From: Leptolyngbya sp. FACHB-261
GTDB taxonomy: Bacteria; Cyanobacteriota; Cyanobacteriia; FACHB-261
Length of the DNA: 64,000 nucleotides
Assembly: GCF_014696065.1 (NCBI RefSeq)
Contig: NZ_JACJPL010000028.1
Coordinates: forward strand, 1 to 64,000
Direction: 5' to 3'
A model generated the notes under the pieces. That model saw only the letters and a program-made list of their open reading frames with translations, was not told where the DNA came from and ran no database searches. Made by a program: the position numbers and the translations under genes. Below, piece after piece: positions 36,514-45,532 of the stretch; positions within the stretch are counted from its first letter, which is position 1; each line of letters starts with the position of its first letter.

Positions 36514-37584
36514 TTACGCCGAACCAACCCTGTCTCGACCATGTGCTTCCAGTAAGTTAGTCATGTCTGGGCCAGCAGGAATAATGCCGCTCGGATTGAG
36601 GGGAAATAAGTTGCCGTAGTAGTCTTTCTTGACACTCTCCAAATCGCAGGTATTAGCAACGCCCGGAAGCTGATAGAGGTCGCGCAGATAAGCACCCAAG
36701 TGTTGATAGTCTTGAATTCTGCGGCGGTTGCATTTGAAGAGGCCGTAATAAGCGCTATCGAAGCGGAACAAAGTGGTGAACAGACGCACATCCGCAAGTG
36801 TGACTTGCTCCCCGCACAGGTATCGATTAGTGGCTAGAGCAGCATCAATTGCATCAAGAGTCGTGAACAACTCAGTGCAAGCTTGGTCATATGCTTCCTG
36901 AGTTTGGGCGAAACCACAACGATAAACACCGTTATTGACAGCGTGGTAGATCTTTTCGTTCCATTGGTCAATCTTTTCCCGCAGAGCCTCGGGGTATAGA
37001 TCAAGATCGGGGTGCTTAGCAACCTCATTGAAGGCCGAGTTCAGAATCACGATAATCTCGGCACTCTCGTTATTGACAATGGTTTTGGTCTGTTTGTCCC
37101 AGAGCACAGGAACCGTGGAGCGCCCGTTGTAACCTGGTGCCGCCAACTGGTACAACTCAGCGAGGCTGCGACAACCTTCTTCTTCGTGGTTCCAGATCCA
37201 CCCCCCTTCTAGTGGAGAGGGCGAGACGATAGAAACGTCAATTGCCTCTTCAAGCCCTTTGAGGGCCCGCACAACCAGGGTTCGATGCGCCCAGGGGCAA
37301 CTGAGCCCAACATAGAGGGTATAGCGCCCCGTTGTGGCTGGGTAAGGGCTGATTGCCTCAGTGCCAATAACCTGCCTGAATTGGCTACTGGGGCGAATGT
37401 ACTCGCCCGTTTGATTGCGCGGCGCCAGTTTCGACATCATTAGATGCCAGAGCGTTGTCCAGACAAATTTGCCGAGCCGAATAATAACCTTTGAAGGCAG
37501 CGTGCCTTTTCTCTTGGGTTCAGGCGACTGGGACTTCAAGCTCCCAAGATTTTCGTCTTTCGAAGCAAGTGTGGGCTGCGGCAT
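36514..37584 (-). CDS. Glutathionyl-hydroquinone reductase-like glutathione S-transferase
   Basis: 356 residues. An N-terminal extension (1-85) precedes a thioredoxin-fold domain with the catalytic CPWAHR (Cys96) and ESAEIIVILNSAF, then the helical GST C-domain with GEQVTLADVRLFTTLFRFDSAYYGLFKCN. This is the pattern of the ECM4/YqjG (xi) class, which reduces glutathionyl-hydroquinones in the cytoplasm. Length agrees with the class. Confidence 0.9.
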   Translation of the reverse strand: MPQPTLASKDENLGSLKSQSPEPKRKGTLPSKVIIRLGKFVWTTLWHLMMSKLAPRNQTGEYIRPSSQFRQVIGTEAISPYPATTGRYTLYVGLSCPWAHRTLVVRALKGLEEAIDVSIVSPSPLEGGWIWNHEEEGCRSLAELYQLAAPGYNGRSTVPVLWDKQTKTIVNNESAEIIVILNSAFNEVAKHPDLDLYPEALREKIDQWNEKIYHAVNNGVYRCGFAQTQEAYDQACTELFTTLDAIDAALATNRYLCGEQVTLADVRLFTTLFRFDSAYYGLFKCNRRRIQDYQHLGAYLRDLYQLPGVANTCDLESVKKDYYGNLFPLNPSGIIPAGPDMTNLLEAHGRDRVGSA

Positions 37585-38005
37585 GGCACCAGTGCACTAG
37601 GACTAGGGATTAAGCAGCTAAGACGCGAAGTTTAGTCTCCTAGCCGACTAGAAGTAATCTCTGGCATCTTAGCTACTTTCTCAATTGTGGCATACAAGCG
37701 ATTTTGTCTAGTACAATGACTCGAACTAAATTTTTAGCTAAATAATCAATTGAGGTATTTAGAGCAGAGTTTTCGAAGTTGAATTAATAACGTTCTCAAT
37801 GATTCAATACTCTAAAAGAGATCCTGAGCCTCAGATTGTGAATCTCTTTTTGATCAGCCTTGAGCTGGCCCAAGATCAATATATGAATCACGTTTAGACA
37901 GAATTTAGAGTTTGCCTTTCAGACGAGAAACGTGGGTTTCTGTGAGCATGAGAGAACTCTCCCTAAACGAGGGTTCTCTCATGCATAAACTCTCTGAATA
38001 TCATC
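37585..38005. other. Intergenic region with a hairpin
   Basis: About 420 AT-rich bases, no gene. At 37946-37984, GCATGAGAGAAC pairs with GTTCTCTCATGC; an inner CCCT/AGGG extends the stem past a bulge. No T-run. It lies between the 3' end of the hypothetical at 38006 and the start of the GST-like gene, both minus-strand. Confidence 0.6.
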
Positions 38006-38284
38006 TCAGTCGAGGTTTGTCCAAGACCTTTCATCGAGTTCTGGTGCTCGAAAGATCAGGCCAACGGAGGTAAGACAGCCGAACTCTTGGTGCAATTCTT
38101 TATGCAGAGACAAGAGCAGCTTCTCACAGAAGCTCATGCGTCCATTGGGTAGTACGGCAAAATGCACTTCTGACTGCCATCCTAATTCTTCAAGCCGGGC
38201 AACTAGCTCACCTCGAAGGCTAATCCATGCTGTCCATACTGCTTCGTTATCAGGATGTTCGGGGTCAAAGAGAATGGCTTCCAT
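38006..38284 (-). CDS. Hypothetical protein
   Basis: 92 residues from ATG 38284 (MEAILFDPEHPDNEAVWTAWISLRGEL). The frame is open to a TTG at 38380, which has no better ribosome site, though AGAGGAG lies within that extension, so the start is uncertain. It contains ELGWQSEVHFAVLPNGRMSFCEKLL. No family recognised. It shares a strand with the next unknown gene (129 bases apart), suggesting an operon of two small unknowns. Confidence 0.55.
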   Translation of the reverse strand: MEAILFDPEHPDNEAVWTAWISLRGELVARLEELGWQSEVHFAVLPNGRMSFCEKLLLSLHKELHQEFGCLTSVGLIFRAPELDERSWTNLD

Positions 38285-38413
38285 ACGCAAAGCAAAAATG
38301 ATTACTTCTTTAAAGTTCCCCAGTTCTCCTCTAATACAGAGGTTAGATGTTTCAGCTGAGTTTATAGAATTGCTTCTCAAAAAAGCAGCGAGGGCTCAGT
38401 TCTGATACTTTCC

Positions 38414-39049
38414 TTAAAACTGAAGAGACTTCCAGTGCTCAGGAAACCCAAACTCTCGCTCGGGCAGCACTTCCCAAACCTGAGTCATGAGAGCTTCGTA
38501 CCTTTGGGCGTCAAAAGAGTCGAGGTCACCCTGGAGCCACTCGAACTCAAGGCTCTTGCCAGCACAGTCACAGTAGAGGAGTGGAGGGGCCTCTCCTCCC
38601 TTGACAGCATGCTCGACCGAAAGCGTCGAACTTCTTCTGCGATACGGCTTGGGCAGTCTAGCCTTGTAAGTCTCATCTGGCTCCCAATCGGGCCAATTTT
38701 CCTGATCTGGCGTAAAGAAGTCCAAAGTCAGGTTCAATCTCTCGTTGGGGCTGTGAAGTTGTAAGGCGACAGTAATTTCATCCAGGAAGATGCCGCTGTT
38801 GCCCTGGCTGTCTGTGTCTGGATCCGCAAAGGTGTTGCCTCTACTTCTAGCTTCCTCGATTCGGAGCTCGACCGAGGCGACAGGCGTACATTCGTAGAGC
38901 ACTGGTCCCAGAATGGCTTGCATCCCTGTGGCAGCTCCGATGTAGGGCAACCAGTGCTGGAAGTAAGCCTCAATGGCAACTCTGGGTTCTTGATCGATTT
39001 CGGCCATGCGCTTGAGATCTCTAAGGGGGTATACCTCTAGTTTGACCAT
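38414..39049 (-). CDS. Hypothetical protein
   Basis: 211 residues, ATG 39049 with AGGA upstream. The composition is soluble, Trp- and Glu-rich (LTLDFFTPDQENWPDWEPDETY; EFEWLQGDLDSFDAQRYEAL). The architecture recalls small immunity or SMI1-type proteins, but I cannot support a family. It lies 129 bases upstream of the 92-residue unknown on the same strand. Confidence 0.6.
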   Translation of the reverse strand: MVKLEVYPLRDLKRMAEIDQEPRVAIEAYFQHWLPYIGAATGMQAILGPVLYECTPVASVELRIEEARSRGNTFADPDTDSQGNSGIFLDEITVALQLHSPNERLNLTLDFFTPDQENWPDWEPDETYKARLPKPYRRRSSTLSVEHAVKGGEAPPLLYCDCAGKSLEFEWLQGDLDSFDAQRYEALMTQVWEVLPEREFGFPEHWKSLQF

Positions 39050-39096
39050 GAGTCCGCTTCCTATGACGCAGAGACCTCTAGCCTTTTGCAGAAGAG

Positions 39097-39377
39097 CTAT
39101 TTAATGCCTATGAGGTCTTCGTTCCTTTCGTGCACGCTCAGTGCGATGTAGCCTTGGCCCGGTTGCCGCAGATAGCCATACTGCACCAGCGGCGGGCGTG
39201 GCTTTTGGTTCGGTCGTGGAACCAGAATGTGCAGTTTGCCCCTTCGCAGCAGCGCAAGAGAGTTATTTGACCCAAGCCAGTAAAAGCCAAACAGCCCGGA
39301 TCTGTTGATGTTGGCTCCGGATCCTATTTGAACAAATCTCGCTGGTTTGCGTAGGCTACCTCGTAGCTGCCCAACAT
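39097..39377 (-). pseudogene. Frameshifted small gene
   Basis: The minus-strand frame 39390-39097 is open for 97 codons with protein-like sequence (SGLFGFYWLGSNNSLALLRR, GKLHILVPRPNQKPRPPLVQ, ending NEDLIGIK) but contains no ATG, GTG or TTG before that stretch. An overlapping frame begins ATG 39377 (MLGSYEVAYANQRDLFK) and stops at 39326-39324. Joining the two by one frameshift near 39335 would give a protein of roughly 93 residues. No family recognised. Confidence 0.45.
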
Positions 39378-39589
39378 TAAGCGAAGCCCATCAACTCCAA
39401 GCAACTCCGTTGAAACTCCTGCAAAACGTTCTCCTAACCGCAGTTACCGCAATTGCATTGGGCTGGTCCTGTGGCGTCTTGTCTACCTATCTGCCGCCCA
39501 GCGTCCCAACTCAGCAAACTCAATAGGCCAGCAAACTCAATAGGTTAGCAATGAGGTCAAGGCTTCGATTCAAGGTTATGCCCTTGAGA

Positions 39590-40300
39590 TCATGCCCCTC
39601 TGCTGATCACAACCCACACCACCCCTGCTGCGACTAGCGGCACACTAAGGTTGTCTGTTCCATGAGGGGAGACAGCCTCAACTAGGGTTGCGGCACTCGC
39701 CCCCAACAGCGCAGCCAATAGCACTCGCCCCGTTTCTACAGGGATGGCCAGTGGGCAGAGGGCTGAGCCGGGTAACGCCAACAGTACCCAGGCCATAGCC
39801 ACGGCACTGGAGATGAACATTGCTGCTGAGCCCTCCCAGGACCGTTCGCTTTGGCCGACCTGGTAGCGATGTCGCCCATAACTCCTGCCAATCAATGCAG
39901 CTAAGGCATCGCCCCAAGTCATCGCCATCACGCCAGCAGTTGCAATGGGTGCCTGGTCTATAGGACCTGCGGGTCGCCATAGTAGGCCAAACAGCAGAGT
40001 GACAGATAAAGCAAAATAGACCGTGCCAGGAGAACTGTCCTCGGAGTCCATGGCGCTAATCAGCCGGTAGCGGTAGAAGAGATAGTTAAGGCCAATAAAT
40101 GTGGCGAAGGGCAAAATGCCAAGCTGCCAATGTTGAAATAGGGCTAGTACGCCGAAAACCCACATACCCGCTCCGATGTGAATGATCTTGCGCGTGAACC
40201 TCGGTTGAAGACCAACCAGTTTGCGTAGAAGCTCTCCAACTGCGAGCAGGGCAGCAGAGTAAATGTAGGAGGCAGCAAGCCCGAACCAATCGCTGGCCAT
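39590..40300 (-). CDS. Phytol/polyprenol kinase family membrane protein
   Basis: 236 residues with about six membrane helices. Family landmarks are RFTRKIIHIGAGMWVF near the N-terminus and the CTP-binding-like WGDALAALIGRSYGRHRY, SWEGSAAMFISS and VEAVSPHGTDNLSVPL (the conserved E and D-N). This matches VTE5-type phytol kinases and dolichol kinases; in cyanobacteria phytol kinase feeds tocopherol and recycles chlorophyll phytol. Two adjacent ATGs follow AGGAG; the second (40300) has the better spacing. Confidence 0.85.
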   Translation of the reverse strand: MASDWFGLAASYIYSAALLAVGELLRKLVGLQPRFTRKIIHIGAGMWVFGVLALFQHWQLGILPFATFIGLNYLFYRYRLISAMDSEDSSPGTVYFALSVTLLFGLLWRPAGPIDQAPIATAGVMAMTWGDALAALIGRSYGRHRYQVGQSERSWEGSAAMFISSAVAMAWVLLALPGSALCPLAIPVETGRVLLAALLGASAATLVEAVSPHGTDNLSVPLVAAGVVWVVISRGA

Positions 40301-40431
40301 CATCTCCTAGACATTAATCTGGACATCAATCCAAACACCAATAATGTTTCAGCTCTGTTGTAAGGGCTAGGGTTTTGCATCTCGTCTACTTTTGCATCTC
40401 GCCTACTAAGGACAAAGTCTCTATGCAAGTA

Positions 40432-40725
40432 CTAAGATGCACTATCTCCGTTGCTCTCCAAGCGCTCCACCCGTTCCCTTAAATCAGCCACGTTGCCCAA
40501 TAGCAAGCGGGCAATCTCCTGCAAATCCCCCGTCTGCTCAGCTTGCGTCCTTATGGCGTCAGCCAGCCGTTCTGATTCTTTCGCCTGAATTTCGACTGTA
40601 AGCTTGAGTTCTCCGATCTGACTTGACTGCTGCTGCAACCGTCTTTCGTGAATTAGGGCAACCCTGATTAGCTCAGTGACTACGGTCATGGCCTGCTCTA
40701 TGCTTCGATCAGGGCTGTTCGTCAT
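40432..40725 (-). CDS. Small coiled-coil protein
   Basis: 97 residues, almost entirely predicted coiled coil (VVTELIRVALIHERRLQQQ, ERLADAIRTQAEQTGDLQEI, VADLRERVERLESN). No enzymatic motif. Several cyanobacterial genes of this type are of unknown function. Confidence 0.55.
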   Translation of the reverse strand: MTNSPDRSIEQAMTVVTELIRVALIHERRLQQQSSQIGELKLTVEIQAKESERLADAIRTQAEQTGDLQEIARLLLGNVADLRERVERLESNGDSAS

Positions 40726-40861
40726 ACCTTAATTTCCTACCACTACGAAAATCCCTAACCCTTGCAAAACTGGGTGATATCAGTTTTTTAGTGCTGCGGA
40801 GAAGTGTACACCAATGCCTTTTCTATTGACTACTGCATCAACTTGATGAGGTTTCTTGATG

Positions 40862-43516
40862 CTATCCGCATTGCTGAAGAAGTTCTGCAATTAGACCTGT
40901 CCAACCCGTTTGGTGACTTGCCCCTAATCCGGTACCGTTGTCTCCATGAAAGTACTCATGGAAGAGAATTAAGTTCTGCCAGTGGGGGTCCGTTTGAAAC
41001 AACTGATTACCGCCATAAACAGGTCTAAATCCTGACGGATTTTGTAGAAAGATGCGCGAGAGCCGGTGAGCCAGTTCTGTTGCAACCTCTAAAAGCGTCA
41101 TCATTTGACCTGAGCCAGTTGGGCACTCCACCTTGTAGTCATCGCCGAAATATTGGTGGAATGTATGCAGCGATTCGATGATTAAGTAGTTAATTGGAAA
41201 CCAAATGGGACCTCGCCAGTTAGAATTGCCACCAAACAAGGCGGTGCTAGATTCGGCAGGTTCGTAATCAACTCGATACTCCTGTCCATCTACGTTCAAG
41301 ATGTAGGGATGCTCAGCGTGGAATTTGGAGACAGCACGGATGCCATAGGGACTGAGAAATTCTGCTTCGTCCAGCATCCGACTTAGAATACGGGGAAATT
41401 TTTCTCGGTCAAGAATTGCCAGAAGCCTACGCTCAGCCACACCTTCACGCTGCATACAAGCAATTCCACTCGTGAGGTCATGTCGATTTTGGATAAACCA
41501 CTCGGTTCGTTGCCGGAACCCTGAAAGTTTTTCCAGCATCTCAGGTTCCATAATGCCAACAGCGAATAAAGGAATTAGCCCGACGATTGACCGTACCTTT
41601 ACCAAACAGTGTTTGCCATCAGGAAAGTTCATGGCGTCGTAATAAAATCCGTCGTCTTCATCCCAAAGGGTAAGCGCATCTTTACCAATGCCATCCATAG
41701 CACTGGCAATGCGCAGAAAATGTTCGAAGAATTTACTGGCAATGTCCTCGTATACTGAATCTGCTTCTGCTAACTCCACAGCAATTGTCAGCATATTCAT
41801 GCAGTACATCGCCATCCAACTCGTGGCATCTGCCTGCTCCAGGTAACCACCCCTTGGCAGTGGTGAGCTGCGATCGAACACACCGATGTTATCCAGTCCT
41901 AAAAAGCCGCCTTGGAAGATATTTTTGCCGCCAACATCTTTGCGATTTACCCACCAGGTAAAGTTGAGCAGCAGTTTTTGAAACACCCGTTCCAAAAACT
42001 TGCGATCGCTGCGACCGTACATTTTTTGCTCCATCTTGTAAACGCGCCAAGCGGCCCATGCTTGCACAGGTGGATTGACATCGCTCAATGCCCATTCATA
42101 GGCTGGCAATTGCCCATTAGGATGCATGTACCATTCCCGTGTGAGCCGTTGGAGTTGGCGTTTGGCAAAGTCTGGATCAATCATTGCCAAGGGAATGAGA
42201 TGAAAGGCAAGATCCCAGGCAGCAAACCAGGGGTATTCCCACTTATCAGGCATAGAGAGAATGTCATCGTTGAAGATGTGCAGCCAGTCGGAGTTCCTAC
42301 CGTTCTGACGCGGCTCCGGCGGTGGTGGACCGGTAGGATCACCATTGAGCCAATCTTCTACTACGTAATAGTAAAACTGTTTGTTCCACAACATGCCTGC
42401 AAAAGCCTGTCGTTGAACATTGCGCATATCTTCTGATAGCGGAAAAGGAGTAATACGGTGATAAAATTCGTCTGCTTCGCGCTGGCGCAATTGTAAAGTT
42501 GCATCAAACTCATCACCAAACGGATCGCTTAGATCAGAAGCATCGCTGAGTCTCAAGCGCACCGTTTTAGTCTCATAGGCAGCGATGGTCAAAACATAGT
42601 GCGGAGAAACTTTCGTGCCAGTTTGCTCCGGATTCACCGCTGTTTTCTGCCCTTGGACTAAATAATCGTTAATTCCATCCTTGGCATAGTTAGAGACACT
42701 GCTAGTACCAAACAAGCGTTCACAATTCGTTTCATTTTCTGTGAACAGCAAGGGCATATCAACCTGCATTTCTGCATTTTGGCAATACAGCCAACGGGTA
42801 CCCAAAGTGGGATGATAAGCTTCAATCATCTGAGACTGAGTGTCTGTTTTTGAAACTTTCAGAAGCGGTTTCTCTGGCTCAAATCTCCACGACCAAATGT
42901 TGCGGAACCAGAGAGTTGGCAGTAAATGCAGAGTTTTTGCTTCGTCCCCCCGGTTAACAATATTGATCTGAATCAGAATATCTTCTGGAGAACCTTTGGC
43001 ATATTCAACAAAGACATCAAAATAGCGATCTTGATCGAACACGCCCGTGTCCATCAGTTCAAACTCCGGTTCCTGTTTGCCTCTACGGCAATTCTCCTCT
43101 AGCAGTTGGGCATAAGGGAATGATTGGTGTGGATACTTATACAGATATTTCATGTAGGAGTGGGTGGGTGTGTTGTCCAGGTAGAAGTAATATTCTTTGA
43201 CATCCTCCCCGTGATTTCCCTCACTCCCTGTTAGACCAAATAGCCGCTCTTTAAGAATCGGATCTTCACCATTCCAAAGAGCGATTGCAAAACACAAGCG
43301 TTGATGAGTATCGGAGATGCCAGCAATGCCATCCTCACCCCAACGATAAGCACGAGAACGGGCATGATCGTGGGGAAAGAAATCCCAGGCAGAACCATCA
43401 GGGCTGTAATCTTCGCGCACAGTCCCCCACTGCCGCTCACTGAGGTAGGGTCCCCAGCGCTTCCAGTAGGCAACGCGGTTGAGATCTTCCTGTAGCCTTA
43501 CTTCTTCTGGAGTCAT
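40862..43516 (-). CDS. GH63-like glucosidase (MGH1-type)
   Basis: 884 residues, a large (alpha/alpha)6-barrel glycosidase of the GH63/MGH1-like group. The N-terminal half has [20 protein letters not shown] and [21 protein letters not shown], the barrel has [19 protein letters not shown] and [16 protein letters not shown], and the C-terminal barrel part holds SGFRPVYGG. Bacterial members hydrolyse glucosides such as mannosyl- or glucosylglycerate, so an osmolyte-turnover role is a reasonable inference; the catalytic residues were not assigned. It is last in a four-gene minus-strand run, 24 bases after the epimerase gene. Confidence 0.8.
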   Translation of the reverse strand: MTPEEVRLQEDLNRVAYWKRWGPYLSERQWGTVREDYSPDGSAWDFFPHDHARSRAYRWGEDGIAGISDTHQRLCFAIALWNGEDPILKERLFGLTGSEGNHGEDVKEYYFYLDNTPTHSYMKYLYKYPHQSFPYAQLLEENCRRGKQEPEFELMDTGVFDQDRYFDVFVEYAKGSPEDILIQINIVNRGDEAKTLHLLPTLWFRNIWSWRFEPEKPLLKVSKTDTQSQMIEAYHPTLGTRWLYCQNAEMQVDMPLLFTENETNCERLFGTSSVSNYAKDGINDYLVQGQKTAVNPEQTGTKVSPHYVLTIAAYETKTVRLRLSDASDLSDPFGDEFDATLQLRQREADEFYHRITPFPLSEDMRNVQRQAFAGMLWNKQFYYYVVEDWLNGDPTGPPPPEPRQNGRNSDWLHIFNDDILSMPDKWEYPWFAAWDLAFHLIPLAMIDPDFAKRQLQRLTREWYMHPNGQLPAYEWALSDVNPPVQAWAAWRVYKMEQKMYGRSDRKFLERVFQKLLLNFTWWVNRKDVGGKNIFQGGFLGLDNIGVFDRSSPLPRGGYLEQADATSWMAMYCMNMLTIAVELAEADSVYEDIASKFFEHFLRIASAMDGIGKDALTLWDEDDGFYYDAMNFPDGKHCLVKVRSIVGLIPLFAVGIMEPEMLEKLSGFRQRTEWFIQNRHDLTSGIACMQREGVAERRLLAILDREKFPRILSRMLDEAEFLSPYGIRAVSKFHAEHPYILNVDGQEYRVDYEPAESSTALFGGNSNWRGPIWFPINYLIIESLHTFHQYFGDDYKVECPTGSGQMMTLLEVATELAHRLSRIFLQNPSGFRPVYGGNQLFQTDPHWQNLILFHEYFHGDNGTGLGASHQTGWTGLIAELLQQCG

Positions 43517-43540
43517 CGTTTCCCCTCTATAGTTGGCTAA

Positions 43541-44500
43541 TTACAGGACTGGCTTAACTTCGTTATGGCTCCATGTCTCCACTGTTTGCTGTAAGCCCTC
43601 CCGGTAGCTGGTATAGCGAGGGCTCCAGCCCAATTGTTGCCGGATTAGATCACTGTTCACGTGGGTTGAGAGCTTGAGCAACTCCACTTGTTGAGGTGTG
43701 ACAACCAGCACAAGCGCCAAAGGGGTCAGCCATAGGGGAATGTGGCTAGGTCGTTTTCTGCCTAGCGTGAAGGCGAATTGATCGATGAAATTAGTGAAGG
43801 AGACCGGGGTACCATCCACAACATTAAACACCATACCGATGGGTTGCTGTTTTGCCACTTGCGCCAAGGCTTGAGCCGCATCTTCAAAGTGCAACCAATT
43901 CCCCAGATTGCTGACTGGGCCTGCAAAATAGGGGCGACCCAATTTGAACGATTTTATGTACAGCTTTAAGTCTTCAGATTGGGGACCATACAGGTATCCT
44001 AATCTCAATACACAGGTTGGCATTGAGCTTTGGGCAACTTGATTTTCAGCCGCAATCGCCGCTTTAAAAATCGGGTCATCGCCCGGTACAATCAGCGGTG
44101 AGTTTTCTGTTGCACTCGCTGTGTTGCCATACAGAAAGGCATAGCTAGCGTGAATCAGCAGCTTGATATCTGTGTCTTTTATCGCTTCTAGCAGAGCAGA
44201 AGTTGTGGCTGAAAGAGTTTTGTCAAATCCTTTCCAATCCTGCCCGTCACTCAGCAGCGTATTGGCGAACTGTGGCGTCAGGTTTAAAATTACCTCTGCT
44301 TTGGCAAGCCGGATGGCCTCCTTAAGTTCAGCAGCATTGGTCAGGTCGGTTTCTACGGCAAGTCCGCCGTTGGAACGCACAGTTGTTGCGCCATCTTTGC
44401 TCTTTACTAGTCCAGTGACCTGGTAGCCAAGCGCGACCAACTGCCGAACGGTTTCTTGCCCAAGTTCAGTATCGGCACCTGCAATTACAGCGCTTGGCAT
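43541..44500 (-). CDS. NAD-dependent epimerase/dehydratase-like protein
   Basis: 319 residues. The Rossmann start VIAGADTELGQETVRQLVAL lacks the textbook GxxGxxG, carrying GADTELG instead. The following HASYAFLYGN replaces the usual YxxxK active-site region, while CVLRLGYLYGP and FEDAAQALAQ are typical of atypical SDRs. It probably binds NAD(P) and modifies a sugar or quinone-like substrate. Position two after the peroxiredoxin suggests a redox-stress link. Confidence 0.8.
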   Translation of the reverse strand: MPSAVIAGADTELGQETVRQLVALGYQVTGLVKSKDGATTVRSNGGLAVETDLTNAAELKEAIRLAKAEVILNLTPQFANTLLSDGQDWKGFDKTLSATTSALLEAIKDTDIKLLIHASYAFLYGNTASATENSPLIVPGDDPIFKAAIAAENQVAQSSMPTCVLRLGYLYGPQSEDLKLYIKSFKLGRPYFAGPVSNLGNWLHFEDAAQALAQVAKQQPIGMVFNVVDGTPVSFTNFIDQFAFTLGRKRPSHIPLWLTPLALVLVVTPQQVELLKLSTHVNSDLIRQQLGWSPRYTSYREGLQQTVETWSHNEVKPVL

Positions 44501-44667
44501 TGTGTCTAGCCTGAAATTTTACAATGTTTCCTCTACATCTCTACTACGCTGACTTGCTTCGAAGCGACCCTCTATTGATAGAAAGAGTGATTTGCTTAGA
44601 AGATTCATTGCCTAAGCTGGCTCTATAGCAGAGTGCAAATTCAGCTCTAAGGTCTACTTTGATACCC

Positions 44668-45519
44668 TCATACCCCATCCCGATGCCTGTTAATTCTTTG
44701 CACATTACGAGCTGTCCTGCCCCTGTTGTTTTCAACTAGCTCAAATGCGACTGCTGTACCTGCTTGTAGGGTGCGATAGCCTTCACCGGGAATGGCAGTG
44801 AAATTGAAAAAAATAGCTTCGCCGCTCCCGTCTATGACAATCATGCCGCTACCTGCTTTGAGATCAAACCAGCGCACTACACCCTGAGCTACGGGCAACC
44901 CACTTTCACCTAGAGGAGGCACACCGTCAACCCAGGCTTGCTGCGGGATTCGTATTTGTTTAACAGCGGGTGTATTGTATGCTTCGTAGTCATAATCTGA
45001 GCGAGTCTCGAGAATGGCCCGCAGGTCGTGTCGTAGTTCCTCAATCGTCGGTCGTCCCACGAAGAACCAACCATTGTAGACTTTGTCAATCGTCAGGTCA
45101 GGACGCAGTACAAAGGTGTAAGGTTGAGCACGAAAAGCATACTCACCCTCAGTTTCATCCAGAATATTGATTTGCTTAATTAGTTCTCGCTGCTCATCAC
45201 ACAGAAATTGCCATTGGGCTCCCAAACCTGCTCGAAATGCTGCTTGAACCAGGGGCGGGTCAACGCCAATCGTGACTAGCTTGCTATAGTTGACGGCCAA
45301 TTCATTTTGGAATTGAACCAATTGGGAGAACTGCTGACGGTCGCGAGGACAGAAGAAACCTCGGTAAAAAACGACAATCAGCGGGTAGCCATCTAGAAAC
45401 TCTAGATATCGGTCCATTAAGCTAGGTTGAGTGAAGCTCGAAAGCTTTACTAACTCATTCTCGTGAGTTCTTAACTCAACGTCAGGAAAGCGATCGCCTA
45501 CCTGTAAATTAGTTGTCAT
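44668..45519 (-). CDS. Peroxiredoxin fused to a cold-shock domain
   Basis: 283 residues from ATG 45519, with AAGGAG 10 bases upstream. The AhpC/TSA domain (1-185) has the peroxidatic Cys in YRGFFCPRDRQQF (Cys57); the second Cys of the usual CxxC is Asp60, so it is a 1-Cys type. Residues about 208-280 form a cold-shock domain: GVVRWFDLKAGSGMIVIDG (RNP1-like, with the central F of GFGFI replaced), AIFFNFTAI (RNP2-like) and VAFELVENNRGRTARNVQRI. The fusion would tie peroxide reduction to nucleic-acid binding. It starts 13 bases after the flavin reductase gene ends. Confidence 0.87.
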   Translation of the reverse strand: MTTNLQVGDRFPDVELRTHENELVKLSSFTQPSLMDRYLEFLDGYPLIVVFYRGFFCPRDRQQFSQLVQFQNELAVNYSKLVTIGVDPPLVQAAFRAGLGAQWQFLCDEQRELIKQINILDETEGEYAFRAQPYTFVLRPDLTIDKVYNGWFFVGRPTIEELRHDLRAILETRSDYDYEAYNTPAVKQIRIPQQAWVDGVPPLGESGLPVAQGVVRWFDLKAGSGMIVIDGSGEAIFFNFTAIPGEGYRTLQAGTAVAFELVENNRGRTARNVQRINRHRDGV

Positions 45520-45532
45520 CGCCAAAAGCTCC

